Shown piece after piece: positions 38,490 through 47,716 of a stretch of DNA of 64,000 nt. The DNA comes from Lutibacter litoralis (GTDB lineage: Bacteria > Bacteroidota > Bacteroidia > Flavobacteriales > Flavobacteriaceae), in contig NZ_BMNS01000001.1 in the NCBI RefSeq assembly GCF_014646675.1, forward strand, positions 242,212 to 306,211, in the 5' to 3' direction. Numbering within the stretch: position 1 is the first letter of the stretch; each line of letters starts with the position of its first letter. Under the pieces are notes generated by a model. The model made no database searches. It worked only from the letters and a program-made list of their open reading frames with translations, and was not told the DNA's origin. A program made the position numbers and the translations under genes.

Positions 38490-39503
38490 TTATATTTTTA
38501 ATTCATCAAATAGTGCTATAAGATCTTCTGATGATGGTCTTGGTGCATCCGGAGAAACTATATTCCCTTGTGGATCTATTAAAATAAATCTAGGAATTCC
38601 TTTAATTTGGTACTCCTTCACAAAATCTGAATTCCAATCATTATCTGCAAATAATTGAACACCTCCTAATTCTTTCTCAGCAACCATGGTTTTCCAAGCT
38701 TCGTGATCTTTAGCCTTATCTATAGAAATGCTTACAAATTCAATGTTTTTATCGTGGTATGATTTTTCTACTTCTTTTAAAAATGGAATTTCTCTTTTAC
38801 AAGGTCCACACCAAGTTGCCCAAACATCTACATAAACATATTTACCTTTTAAATCGCCTAAAGAAGTGCTCCCTCCTTTAAAGTTTTCATAACCCTCAAA
38901 TTTTGGAGAAGGTTTTCCTTTAGCCAAAACAGTTAGCATATATTGTTTTTCTTCATATGAACCTGCTATATAATCAGTTAGACTGCTAATTTGTTTTGTT
39001 TGAGCTGCAACAAAAGCGGTATCTGCAATTTTTGAATCGGCTAATAAATTTAGAAATTTAGAATTTATATCTTCAACTTTTGCGTCAAACTTTGGTTTTT
39101 CTAATTCAAACATAGCTTCATCTTCCAACACTGATTCTTGCAATAAGGCAACTTGGGCTAAATAATTATTTTCCTCTGACCCATTACCTGTATAGGTTAT
39201 TGTTTCATCAAATTCATTCGTATTTGCTGTAAGGTTTAAATCGAATCCATTCTTTAAATAAACTCTTGTTTGTTCTGTTCCATCAAATAAAATGTAAGTT
39301 CCAGCTACTATCTTTAAAGTGTCAGAAAACGTTCCATTTTCATTTACTTTTATGGTTTTTAATATTTGTCTTTGTGCAACAATTAAAGAATCTGAATTTG
39401 GATTGGTAATTGTTCCTGATAAAGTTACATAATCTTTTGGTGCTTCTGGTTTACATGATAGCATCAATAAAACTGCACTTACTACTATTGTTATTTTTTT
39501 CAT
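38490..39503 (-). CDS. TlpA-like thioredoxin lipoprotein with DUF4369 domain
   Basis: A 337-residue lipoprotein (MKKITIVVSAVLLMLSC) with an N-terminal DUF4369 beta-domain (VTLSGTITNPNSDSLIVAQ), a helical linker and a C-terminal AhpC/TSA-thioredoxin domain. The redox site is DVWATWCGPCKREIP and the cis-Pro loop IKGIPRFILID. It likely keeps periplasmic or outer-membrane thiols reduced. It is 4 bp downstream of dsbD, which would supply the electrons. Confidence 0.9.
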   Translation of the reverse strand: MKKITIVVSAVLLMLSCKPEAPKDYVTLSGTITNPNSDSLIVAQRQILKTIKVNENGTFSDTLKIVAGTYILFDGTEQTRVYLKNGFDLNLTANTNEFDETITYTGNGSEENNYLAQVALLQESVLEDEAMFELEKPKFDAKVEDINSKFLNLLADSKIADTAFVAAQTKQISSLTDYIAGSYEEKQYMLTVLAKGKPSPKFEGYENFKGGSTSLGDLKGKYVYVDVWATWCGPCKREIPFLKEVEKSYHDKNIEFVSISIDKAKDHEAWKTMVAEKELGGVQLFADNDWNSDFVKEYQIKGIPRFILIDPQGNIVSPDAPRPSSEDLIALFDELKI

Positions 39504-39507
39504 TCTT

Positions 39508-41472
39508 TTATTTTTTAAATTTTGAGATTCCTTGTTTTAACCAATCGTGGTATTCATCTACATCTGGAGTATAACCTGCTGGATCTATTAAATTTTCTTC
39601 ATTATGATCCATTAAAACATAAAAAGGTTGCGCGTTTGCTTGGTATCTTATTGTTTGAAATTCACTCCATTTTTGTCCAATATATTTTAATTTTTTTCCT
39701 GGACGTAATTTTGACTCAATTTCTTCACCGTCTTCCAATTTTCTTTTATCGTCAACGTATAAAGATATTAAAACAATATCATTCTTTAAAATTGGTAATA
39801 TTTTGTCTTTTGCCCACACATTTTGCTCCATTTTTCTACAATTTACACAAGCGTGTCCAGTAAAATCAATCATTACTGGTTTGTTTACTTTTTTTGCATA
39901 TGCTAAACCTAATTCATAATCGTTAAAAGCAATAATATTATGTGGTGCCATTACATGTGCGCCTTCTGGCAACTCTTCGTGATTATTTGTTGAAGTACCT
40001 CCGCCAAGTTTTGTAAATCCAACTCCGTAAGGTGATTCGCTGTAATGCTGTGCTGGCGGAAATGCGCTAATTAAATTTAACGGTGCACCCCATAACCCAG
40101 GAATCATATAAATGGTGAATGATAGTACCACTAAACCTAAACTTAATCTTCCAACAGAAATATGTGTTAGTGGTGAATCGTGAGGTAATTGTATTTTTCC
40201 GAATAAGTAAAATGCCAAGGCTCCAAAAATAGCAATCCAAATAGCTAAAAATACTTCACGCTCTAACCAATGTAGTTGTAATACTAAATCTGCATTCGAC
40301 AAGAATTTAAAGGCTAAGGCTAATTCTAAAAATCCTAAAACAACTTTTACGGTATTTAACCAACCACCAGATTTTGGTAATGAATTTAACCAACCTGGAA
40401 ATGCTGCAAACAACGCAAACGGTATTGCCAAAGCTAAAGAGAAACCTAACATACCAACTATTGGGCCTATTTGACTTCCTCCTGCTGCGGCTTCAACTAA
40501 TAATGTACCTACAATTGGACCTGTACAAGAGAATGATACAATTGCTAAGGCTAAAGCCATAAAAAAGATCCCAATAATTCCGCCTCTATCGGCTTGTGCA
40601 TCTACTTTTGTTCCCCAAGAACTAGGTAATGTAATTTCAAAAGCTCCTAAAAATGAAACTGCAAAAACTAATAATAGTAAAAAGAAAATAATATTAAACC
40701 AAACATTTGTTGAAAGTGCATTTAAAGCATCTGCTCCAAAAACCGCACTCACAATAATTCCTAATAAAACATATATAATTACTATAGAAGCTCCATAAAT
40801 TATAGCATTTTTAATTCCAGCAGCTTTACTTTTACTCTGTTTTGTAAAGAAACTTACCGTCATTGGTATCATTGGAAAAACACAAGGTGTTAGCAATGCT
40901 GCAAACCCAGAAAAGAATGCAATAATAAAAATGGTTAATAAACTTTTATTTGTTGATGTATCTTTCTTTTTAATTGGAGTAACAGTTTCTTTAGAATCAG
41001 CAACAGCTACGGCTACTTTTTCTCCAGGAATGTCGAATTCTAAGTCTACAAAAGTTGGCGGTAAACAATTGGTATCGTCGCATACCATAAATTCTAGTTC
41101 TCCAACAATTTTTTGTGAATCTTTTGAAAGTACTTTTATCCGTTGTTTAAAGGTAGCTCTGTTTTCAAAGTATTTAATTTCCATATTGAAAACTGGATCC
41201 ATAACCGTATGACCTTCTTCTTCAATAGTTTCTCCAACTAATTCGAATTTGTCGGTTTTCTCAAAATTAAAAGATGTTGGTATTGGTCCATCTTCAGGTA
41301 CATTTTGAGAGTATAAATGCCATTTAGCTTCAATTGTTGCTTTAACAATTAAATCATATTCTGTATCCGAAATTTTTTCAACTGAAGTTGACCATTGAAC
41401 TGGATCGTAAATTTGAGCATAACTAGCAGTAAAAATCAATAAAAAAGAAAGGAGTGAAAGTATTTTTTTCAT
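39508..41472 (-). CDS. dsbD: Thiol:disulfide interchange protein DsbD
   Basis: A 654-residue electron conduit across the inner membrane. A signal peptide ends at SYAQ. The N-terminal periplasmic domain contains [12 protein letters not shown]. Eight membrane helices follow, with the redox Cys pair in [19 protein letters not shown] and [12 protein letters not shown]. The C-terminal thioredoxin domain has [11 protein letters not shown]. All three modules are intact. It is followed 4 bp later by the TlpA-like acceptor. Confidence 0.94.
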   Translation of the reverse strand: MKKILSLLSFLLIFTASYAQIYDPVQWSTSVEKISDTEYDLIVKATIEAKWHLYSQNVPEDGPIPTSFNFEKTDKFELVGETIEEEGHTVMDPVFNMEIKYFENRATFKQRIKVLSKDSQKIVGELEFMVCDDTNCLPPTFVDLEFDIPGEKVAVAVADSKETVTPIKKKDTSTNKSLLTIFIIAFFSGFAALLTPCVFPMIPMTVSFFTKQSKSKAAGIKNAIIYGASIVIIYVLLGIIVSAVFGADALNALSTNVWFNIIFFLLLLVFAVSFLGAFEITLPSSWGTKVDAQADRGGIIGIFFMALALAIVSFSCTGPIVGTLLVEAAAGGSQIGPIVGMLGFSLALAIPFALFAAFPGWLNSLPKSGGWLNTVKVVLGFLELALAFKFLSNADLVLQLHWLEREVFLAIWIAIFGALAFYLFGKIQLPHDSPLTHISVGRLSLGLVVLSFTIYMIPGLWGAPLNLISAFPPAQHYSESPYGVGFTKLGGGTSTNNHEELPEGAHVMAPHNIIAFNDYELGLAYAKKVNKPVMIDFTGHACVNCRKMEQNVWAKDKILPILKNDIVLISLYVDDKRKLEDGEEIESKLRPGKKLKYIGQKWSEFQTIRYQANAQPFYVLMDHNEENLIDPAGYTPDVDEYHDWLKQGISKFKK

Positions 41473-41503
41473 GTTATATGTTGATTTCGCTTATTTTGGG
41501 TTC

Positions 41504-41511
41504 CAAAAATA
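41504..41511 (-). promoter_or_regulatory. -7 box of dsbD-tlpA operon
   Basis: TATTTTTG on the minus strand matches TAnnTTTG, 31 bp upstream of the dsbD ATG. No -33 match at 19 bp. The rest of the 351-bp gap 41473-41823 shows AT-rich sequence and the terminator of the response regulator gene. Confidence 0.35.
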
Positions 41512-41811
41512 ATCAATATTACTTACTATGTCGTTTATAAAACTGTTTTCCCTTAATTTTATATGTTAAATTTTTCTTAATGGATGTTTTAATTAAATTC
41601 AAGTTTTTGAAAAAGTAATATCTAATTTTCTTTTCTAGAAGTATAATAATCGTATTAAAAATATGTATTTACCATATTATTAATATGTTGAAACCATATA
41701 CTTTAGTCTATTTTTAAAAATAAATTTGAAATAACTTTTGAAATATCGTAATTATGTTACATTTGGTTTGACTATAGGAATAAATTCAACCCCAAAGACA
41801 TTTTTATAGCG

Positions 41812-41839
41812 AAAAGGGCTCATTTAAATGAACCCTTTT
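41812..41839 (-). terminator. Terminator overlapping the response-regulator stop
   Basis: A near-perfect 14-bp inverted repeat (41812-41825 with 41826-41839, one mismatch) whose centre is the TAA stop at 41824-41826; the minus strand continues with a U-rich end. Usable hairpin GGGTTCATTT/AAATGAGCCC. Confidence 0.7.
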
Positions 41840-42501
41840 TCTTTTGCTTTTAATATTAATTCTCGATCATCGTTATCTTTAACTTCAAACATCTTTTTTA
41901 ATTGCTTTTTTCTTCTCTCTAAACCTGGCATAGACATTGGAATGATACCAGGAAGATCTTTCATTTTAGTTCCTATCGACATTTCGTACAATAATTGCCT
42001 GTCAATTTTATCAATTTTATAGTCAATTGAGGCTTGTTTTCTAAATAATTCTAATACAGATTTGCTATAATATGGAGATCCATCTAAAAGGGTTTTTATA
42101 GCAAATACTAGCTCGTCTTTATTAACATCGTTTTTTATTAAAAAACCATCTGGATTTACATTTTTAAGTATGGCCTGTATTCTGTAATTGTCGTTAAATG
42201 TAGTTGCTACAACAATTTTGCATTTTGGCAGCATTTTTTTAATTGCTATTCCTAAATCTTCACCTGATAAATATTCTCCATCTACTGATGGCGGAAGAGA
42301 TATGTCTAAAAAAATGATATCTATTCCATTCTTTTTTGCACCTTCTTTTATTTTTTCAATTGCTTCGTCACAATTTGTAGCTATAGAAATTTCAAAATTA
42401 ACTTTTGAATTTTCTAAACTAATAAATTCAAAAGCGCTTTTATATGCATCTGCAATAATTGGATGATCGTCTATTATTAAAACTTTATATTTTGTGTTCA
42501 T
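41824..42501 (-). CDS. Response regulator (NarL/LuxR-like)
   Basis: A 225-residue regulator with a complete receiver: Asp11-Asp12 in VLIIDDHPII, phospho-acceptor Asp66 in IIFLDISLPP, and Lys in GFLIKNDVNK. The C-terminal domain (KIDRQLLYEMSIGTKMKDLP, then SMPGLERRKKQLKKMF) sits where the LuxR helix-turn-helix belongs but is diverged from the canonical form. It overlaps the sensor kinase gene by 17 bp, so the two form a cognate pair. Confidence 0.87.
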   Translation of the reverse strand: MNTKYKVLIIDDHPIIADAYKSAFEFISLENSKVNFEISIATNCDEAIEKIKEGAKKNGIDIIFLDISLPPSVDGEYLSGEDLGIAIKKMLPKCKIVVATTFNDNYRIQAILKNVNPDGFLIKNDVNKDELVFAIKTLLDGSPYYSKSVLELFRKQASIDYKIDKIDRQLLYEMSIGTKMKDLPGIIPMSMPGLERRKKQLKKMFEVKDNDDRELILKAKEKGFI

Positions 42502-44527
42502 TTTTTTCTGTTTGTATTGGACATGTTACAAATATAGTTGTTCCCTCATTTTTCAAAGAGTCAATTTTTAAAGTTCCCTCTATTTTTTCAACCCTAGATT
42601 GCATGTTTTTTAACCCAATTCCTTTTCTTTTTTCCTTAATATTAAAACCTTTTCCATTGTCTTTTACAAGCAATTCTATGTTATTGTTATTTAAACTAAT
42701 TTTTATTTCTACATAAGAAGCATCTGCATATTTAATTATATTTTGCAATGCTTCTTGTAATATGCGGTATAAATTAATTTTTATATCATCATTTATATTA
42801 TCCCAATAAATAGCTTCGTCGCAATAATATTGATATTTAAAACTTTCTAAGTTACTTCTTTTTTCAATTAAATCTTTAATAATTTTCGAAAAATCGTCTT
42901 TAGATGACAATATTTCATTTTTTAATTCGTGTGAAATAGTTCTAATTTCCTTTTCAATTATTTGAAGTTCATCAACATAATACTTATGTTTTTCTATAGT
43001 TTCTTTATCTCCGTTAATATTTAAGAAACCTAAGCCCAACCTAGTTCCAAAAATTTTTCCTAAAACACCATCGTGCAAATCTTCCGAAATTCTATGACGT
43101 TCTTTTAATCGCCCTTCTTCTAATTTGGTTTGTTGTTTTATCATTAAAGATAAAATTTCTTGATTATTTTTTTGCTGTTCTTTTTCGAATAGCAACTCTT
43201 TGTTTTTAGCTCCTTGGACTCTCAAAAAGTAAGCAAATGAAATAAATAAGATTGTTATAAAACCACCTAATAAAATTAGTATATTTTGCTGAGAAAGCTT
43301 CTCTGTCTCTTCTATATATTCGTCTGTTTCAAAACGAATTCTAGTAAATTTATTTCTTATTTTTCTATCCTCTACTTGCAGACTATCACTTATGCGAACA
43401 TATTCATTTAAATACTTGTTAGATTTTTGCCGATCTACTTTGGACAGCAATAATAACGTTTCTAGCTTATCTCTGTTATTATCAAGTTGATCTGCCAATT
43501 CAAAAGCTTCATTTGCATATTTTACAGCCAAAATTGTATCTTTTTTTACAGCATAAAACTCCGACAAATGCCTTTTACAAATTACCACTCCTGAAATGTT
43601 ATTCAAACTATCTCTTATCTTTAATGACTTATATAGATCTTCAGCAATATTTAAAGTATCTCCTCTTAAAAATTTAGTATAGGCAATATTATCTATCAAA
43701 CGAGCGTAAAAAATAGGATCCTGGTTTTTTAAATCTCTAATATTTAAGGCTTTTTTAAAATTTTCAATAGCTTTTTCGTAATTATTCAGCTTTTGATAGG
43801 TTAAACCTATATTACTTAAACTACCCTCTTTATAGTTTTTTTTATCTTTAATTTTAGTTAAATAATCTAATGCCTTGTTATGATAAAAAATAGCACGGTC
43901 AAACTCTTCAATCTCAATATAAATTAAACCAAGATAATTATAGCATTCATACAATCTTTCTGGTCTTTTTTCTTTTTCAAACTTTGAAATAGCCCCAAAA
44001 ATTAACACTTCACTCCCCGTATAATCTTTTAAACGTCCTTGTATAAATGCCATATTATAAAGCATTTTAGCAGCATAATAATCGTGTTTTACCAGTTTAA
44101 AATTTTCATAAGCTTTATGGTAATGGTAATAAGCGCTGTCAACTACCTCTAAATCGGTATAATAATTCCCATAATTCCAATGACTATCACCTATTTTATA
44201 AAAATCATCTCGCTTCGTAGCTAAAACCAAAGACGCTTTATTTACTTTTATAAATAAAGAATCAAAATCTATAACCTCAGCTTCTATGGCTATTTCTGCC
44301 AAAAAATTATTTTTAATAGAATCTGACGCTATATTTTGTGCAGTTATATAAGCATCTTCTAGCGCCACTTTTTTTTGAGCCAGATTAAATTTTGGTTGTT
44401 TGGATTGTGCAATCCAAGAAGCAATACTATCTACCTCAGGGGTTTCCTTACTTTTCAAGGTGTTTAAAGATTGTTCACAAGAAAAAAGTATTGGCAGTAA
44501 TAATACCAATACTAAAAATTTAATCAA
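42485..44527 (-). CDS. TPR-containing sensor histidine kinase (HisKA_3 type)
   Basis: A 680-residue lipoprotein-like or anchored kinase: signal MIKFLVLVLLLPILFSC, then about eight TPR units (for example YYHYHKAYENFKLVKHDYYAAKML spread over residues 100-360). A membrane helix (ILILLGGFITILFISFAYFL) and coiled coil follow. The dimerisation-phosphorylation motif RHRISEDLHDGVLG carries phospho-acceptor His485. The HATPase domain has VKDNGKGFNI and GIGLKNMQSRV. This TPR-HisKA_3 form is common in Flavobacteriia. Partner is the overlapping response regulator. Signal sensed is unknown. Confidence 0.92.
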   Translation of the reverse strand: MIKFLVLVLLLPILFSCEQSLNTLKSKETPEVDSIASWIAQSKQPKFNLAQKKVALEDAYITAQNIASDSIKNNFLAEIAIEAEVIDFDSLFIKVNKASLVLATKRDDFYKIGDSHWNYGNYYTDLEVVDSAYYHYHKAYENFKLVKHDYYAAKMLYNMAFIQGRLKDYTGSEVLIFGAISKFEKEKRPERLYECYNYLGLIYIEIEEFDRAIFYHNKALDYLTKIKDKKNYKEGSLSNIGLTYQKLNNYEKAIENFKKALNIRDLKNQDPIFYARLIDNIAYTKFLRGDTLNIAEDLYKSLKIRDSLNNISGVVICKRHLSEFYAVKKDTILAVKYANEAFELADQLDNNRDKLETLLLLSKVDRQKSNKYLNEYVRISDSLQVEDRKIRNKFTRIRFETDEYIEETEKLSQQNILILLGGFITILFISFAYFLRVQGAKNKELLFEKEQQKNNQEILSLMIKQQTKLEEGRLKERHRISEDLHDGVLGKIFGTRLGLGFLNINGDKETIEKHKYYVDELQIIEKEIRTISHELKNEILSSKDDFSKIIKDLIEKRSNLESFKYQYYCDEAIYWDNINDDIKINLYRILQEALQNIIKYADASYVEIKISLNNNNIELLVKDNGKGFNIKEKRKGIGLKNMQSRVEKIEGTLKIDSLKNEGTTIFVTCPIQTEKNEHKI

Positions 44528-44584
44528 TACTATGTAGATTTTTGTTTTAATTATAACTGGGGTTGTTTAAAACAAAGCTACTAA

Positions 44585-44614
44585 AAAAGCCTTAAACTAA
44601 AGTTTAAGGCTTTT
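44585..44614 (-). terminator. Terminator of the 50-residue lipoprotein gene
   Basis: A perfect 14-bp inverted repeat (44585-44598 with 44601-44614) with A-run/T-run flanks. On the minus strand it follows the small lipoprotein gene by 46 bp. It shows the small gene is a separate transcription unit. Confidence 0.85.
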
Positions 44615-44660
44615 AAAATTTATTATTACTCAACAATTTTGTTACGATTATCAATAAAAT

Positions 44661-44813
44661 TTAATCTCTAGTTCTCATTACATCTGCTGTACCGTCATCA
44701 CCTGTAGCTTGTTCTTGAGCGTATAATTGTTCTTCTTCTGCACTGTCTGACGTACAAGCAATAGATAAAGTTGAAACTAATAATAATGCGAAAATAAATT
44801 TAATTGATTTCAT
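44661..44813 (-). CDS. Small lipoprotein (50 residues)
   Basis: A short gene: ATG at 44813, TAA at 44661. The peptide has a textbook lipoprotein signal (MKSIKFIFALLLVSTLSIAC, lipobox Cys20), followed by a 30-residue acidic tail with TSDSAEEEQLYAQEQATGDD and a final VMRTRD. It is monocistronic with its own terminator and sits between a two-component pair and a LytTR regulator. I recognise no named family. Short acidic lipoproteins with an ATGDD-like segment recur in flavobacterial genomes as far as I recall, but I cannot check that. Coding reality is supported by the signal, start, terminator and absence of overlap. Confidence 0.75.
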   Translation of the reverse strand: MKSIKFIFALLLVSTLSIACTSDSAEEEQLYAQEQATGDDGTADVMRTRD

Positions 44814-45056
44814 AATAAGTGTTTTTAAATTAGGTTATATATTTTTATGTGTTTTATTAAATACTACGGTGTAAAAGTAGTGCTAAACATAAAAAAAATA
44901 AGAAGGTAAAAACCAATTATTAGCAAGAGCTAACCGTTTGTTAGCAAAAACCAACCGTTTGTTGGTGAGTAGATATTTTACAAGCAGAATGAATGTAAAT
45001 TATCCTAAAAAAGAATATCAGTTACTTACAAAAGTAAACAATTTAATTGGAAATGG

Positions 45057-45779
45057 TTATTTTAAAGAAACATAGGAATATGCTAATAAAGATGCATTTA
45101 TACTATCTATTGCTTTAATATAAGTTTTAGTAAAAGGAACATCTTGAACATTTTTTTTTATAGTACAAGTAGATTTTCCATATTGAATTCTTGAAATAAA
45201 GTTTTTATTTATAATATAGCTTTTATGAATTCTATAAAAATTATTTGGCAGTATGTCTTCAAAAGTTTTAAGGGTTTTATAGGCATTTACAACTGTACCG
45301 TCGCCCATATAAAAATCTGTAGTATTATTATCGGCTTTTAAAAACAAGATTTCATCTGTTTTAAGATATTGATAATCTTTATAAGATTTTAAGCAAATAT
45401 TATTTCTAAATTGTGTTGCAAAGTTGTTTTGTAATTTTAAAACGGTTTTTCTAATTTCTAATTCTGTTAACGGGTTTATTAAAATATCAATAAATCCACT
45501 TTTTATAGCAGCATACGCATTTTCTTTTGAAGATGATATTGCAACAAATAATGGTATCGAATTTTTAAATACTTTTAATTCTTGCACAAATTCAAAAGGT
45601 TTTTCACATTCTGCATCAATATTTAAGAAAATAAGGTCCGGGTTTTGCTTTAAAATAACATTCGTTGCCTTTTCTATATTAGAAGAAGTTCCAATACAAT
45701 TAAACTCTGAAAAATCTTTCAAAACTTTATTAATGCTTTTAATTGTATTTATGTTTTTATCAATAATAAAAATAGTCAC
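45057..45779 (-). CDS. LytTR DNA-binding regulator with degenerate receiver
   Basis: A 240-residue protein: an N-terminal CheY-like domain and a C-terminal LytTR domain (DEILFLKADNNTTDFYMGDG, FYRIHKSYIINKNFISRI). The receiver lacks canonical residues. The phospho-acceptor position is Asn53 (LIFLNIDAE instead of LxFLDI), the acidic pair is reduced to IIDKN, and the conserved Lys-Pro is Asn-Pro (LINPLT). It should therefore not be activated by ordinary phosphorylation. No LytS-type kinase is adjacent. Possible -7 box TATTTTTG at 45809-45816, minus strand, 30 bp upstream. Confidence 0.88.
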   Translation of the reverse strand: MTIFIIDKNINTIKSINKVLKDFSEFNCIGTSSNIEKATNVILKQNPDLIFLNIDAECEKPFEFVQELKVFKNSIPLFVAISSSKENAYAAIKSGFIDILINPLTELEIRKTVLKLQNNFATQFRNNICLKSYKDYQYLKTDEILFLKADNNTTDFYMGDGTVVNAYKTLKTFEDILPNNFYRIHKSYIINKNFISRIQYGKSTCTIKKNVQDVPFTKTYIKAIDSINASLLAYSYVSLK

Positions 45780-45808
45780 CTTTTAAAATTTTTCAAATTT
45801 AATGTTAC

Positions 45809-45816
45809 CAAAAATA
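45809..45816 (-). promoter_or_regulatory. -7 box of LytTR regulator gene
   Basis: TATTTTTG on the minus strand matches TAnnTTTG, 29 bp upstream of the ATG. A TTTG element is present but only 15 bp upstream, shorter than the usual 19. Confidence 0.3.
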
Positions 45817-45977
45817 CTAAAATTTTACATACAAAAGTGTATGGTTTAACCCTCCTTTTTGTATGGAAAAATAACGCTAAAATTAGTTTTATAGTTTTAT
45901 TTTTACATCAGTGAATTATTCATGTTGTGTACATCCATTTTTTAAATTAATCAAATTTCTAAAATAGGTTTTGAAAA

Positions 45978-46148
45978 ATGAAAAAAAAAGATAAGCGTAC
46001 AAAATTAAAGAAGGTTATGATAGAAAAAAAGTACAATACTAATGTTGAAGATTTTATAAATAATGTACATGAAAACTTAAAAGATCATCACCAAAATAAT
46101 TACCCTAATGACATTAAGAATTTATTTGAACGTTTAGGAATAGAATAA
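45978..46148 (+). CDS. Small basic hypothetical protein (56 residues)
   Basis: ATG at 45978, TAA ending at 46148. The peptide is hydrophilic with a Lys-rich start (MKKKDKRTKLKKVMIEKKYN) and an amphipathic C-terminal part (PNDIKNLFERLGIE). It is followed by a perfect palindromic terminator (46241-46278). No recognised family. Balanced composition and the terminator support it being real, but length leaves doubt. Confidence 0.5.
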   Translation: MKKKDKRTKLKKVMIEKKYNTNVEDFINNVHENLKDHHQNNYPNDIKNLFERLGIE

Positions 46149-46240
46149 ATCTGAAAATCCCCAAAGCAGTAATTAACATTTTAGTTTAAACCCCAAAACT
46201 ATTTTCTAAATTTAATGTTATTTACTAAAAGCTATGAAAT

Positions 46241-46278
46241 TAAAAACTCCTATAAACAATTGTTTATAGGAGTTTTTA
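46241..46278. terminator. Perfect 38-bp palindromic terminator
   Basis: 19 bp (46241-46259) are exactly complementary to the next 19 (46260-46278), with A-run and T-run ends that would work in both directions. It marks the chromosomal side of the island's left junction. Confidence 0.85.
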
Positions 46279-46393
46279 AGTAATCATTTCTATAAAACTA
46301 AAAATCGGGAAAGTAAGAAAAGCTTTTTTTGATTTAAACGCTGGTTAATCAGTGTTTTTAAGTTTTTGTCACTTTCCCTAAATTTGTAATTTA

Positions 46394-46450
46394 GTACCCC
46401 GAGTGGGAATCGAACCCACACTCCCGAAAGAACTGAATTTTGAATCAAGC
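46394..46450 (-). repeat. attL: displaced 3' half of tRNA-Leu
   Basis: Matches 62122-62178 with six mismatches in 57 bp. On the minus strand it gives half an anticodon arm, the variable arm (TTCTTTCGGGAGT), a well-formed T-arm (GTGGG TTCGATT CCCAC) and the acceptor TCGGGGT. The D-arm side is absent, so it is not a tRNA gene. The shared anticodon-loop core (46437-46446) is the probable crossover site. Confidence 0.88.
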
Positions 46451-46561
46451 CCTACTTTTTCGGTGTAGTAAATACAGTACCTCAGAGAGGTTAATATTCG
46501 TTTTTTTAACAAAACCGTATTCGGTATTGTATACTACAAATATAAACATTAATATTGTTGT

Positions 46562-47434
46562 ATGGGGTTTTTTGAAATGAAAATACGGTCAAATATTAAC
46601 TTTCGGGAAGCGGTAAAAGATAAGTTCAAATATAATATTAAAAATAATTATCTCCCAGATCAGACATACATCAATCGGCTTATTGCTTCATTAGATAAAG
46701 TTGAAGCAAATAGTTACAATCAATCACACATTGGATTTATTTCTGAATACAAATACTGTGAAAAAATAGATACATTACTTTCTATAAAGTCTTTTGTTAA
46801 TGGGTGTTTAAATCAGTTACTTTGGATTAACACTATTTTAGAATCTGATACATTTGTAACTAATAAAGAAGGACTTAATGAAAGGTTTGACTATGAAACT
46901 CCAATTACACCCGGTAATCCTTGGACTTTAGATAAAGTCACAAAAAAGGGAGTCTATTTTCGTGGTGATGAAATGTATAAAGATTCACGAGTAATAATCA
47001 ACTCAGAAAATATCATAGAGATAGCCTTAGCTTTATCTAAAGTTGAGCATATATATGATGAGAAAAGTAAGCCTGTTAAAAGTGTAATAGTATCAAGTTC
47101 TAAAGCAAAGGAATCTTCCCTATTCAAAAGTTTAGAGCTCCAGAATAAATGCCTTAATGTTTTAAAAGAAATTAAATACCCTCTTTTAGATGTTAATGGA
47201 CGATTCTTAAATGATGGTTTGAAAGGGGCGATCGTGATATGGTACGACAAATGTAAACGCCTTGGCTTCATCTCTAATGAAATTAAAAAAACTAGAGAGG
47301 TAATTGCTAAAGAGGTAATGAATATAATTCCAAATCTATCTATAGATGGTAGCAACTTTTCTAAGTATCCAGCAGCAATAAAATACAAAGAAGAAATTGA
47401 GCAAAAACTTTCACAACTTTCACAAAAACAATAA
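46562..47434 (+). CDS. Hypothetical protein at the island's left end
   Basis: A 290-residue soluble protein (an internal ATG at 46577 is an alternative start). No signal peptide or membrane helix. Mostly alpha-helical and lysine-rich, with segments such as INFREAVKDKFKYNIKN, LSIKSFVNGCLNQLLWIN and FISNEIKKTREVIAKEVM. I recognise no domain. First gene after attL and upstream of the replication module; its 3' end contains the first two units of the repeat array at 47408-47488. Possibly an element-specific regulator or replication accessory, which is guesswork. Confidence 0.75.
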   Translation: MGFFEMKIRSNINFREAVKDKFKYNIKNNYLPDQTYINRLIASLDKVEANSYNQSHIGFISEYKYCEKIDTLLSIKSFVNGCLNQLLWINTILESDTFVTNKEGLNERFDYETPITPGNPWTLDKVTKKGVYFRGDEMYKDSRVIINSENIIEIALALSKVEHIYDEKSKPVKSVIVSSSKAKESSLFKSLELQNKCLNVLKEIKYPLLDVNGRFLNDGLKGAIVIWYDKCKRLGFISNEIKKTREVIAKEVMNIIPNLSIDGSNFSKYPAAIKYKEEIEQKLSQLSQKQ

Positions 47435-47488
47435 ATAACTTGCACAGTCTTCACAACTTGCACAAATAAATTTCACAACCTTCACACA
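47408..47488 (+). repeat. Iteron-like array of CTTxCACAA units
   Basis: Seven copies of a 8-9-bp unit (CTTTCACAA at 47408 and 47417, CTTGCACAG at 47439, CTTCACAA at 47449, CTTGCACAA at 47457, TTTCACAA at 47471, CTTCACACA at 47480), all in the same orientation. The array overlaps the end of the upstream gene and extends into the gap before the primase gene. Direct-repeat arrays of this kind often bind replication initiators or excisionases. The remainder of 47435-47716 shows only a doubtful 51-codon frame (47552-47707). Confidence 0.55.
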
Positions 47489-47716
47489 ACTGTTTTTCAG
47501 AGCATTAATGCGGTAATAACAACTAGTTTTACATCATAATTAATAATAAATATGATTATGATACCGATCAATATACTTGCTGTCATCAATATGACAACCC
47601 CAATTTTCAGGACTATAAACAACTTCTCTTCCTTTATTAATAGAGATATTGTTTCGTTAAAAAATTTCGCAAACACGTTAACTATTTTACCAATTATAAA
47701 AAATTAGTTAGCTAAT

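Noticed and set aside
46394-46450. Possible second tRNA-Leu gene
   Set aside because: Only the 3' half is tRNA-like; the D-arm and 5' acceptor strand are missing, so it is the displaced attachment-site half.
47552-47707. 51-codon plus-strand frame before the 65-residue gene
   Set aside because: Composition is mostly Ile/Asn/Thr as expected of AT-rich DNA, and nothing supports expression.
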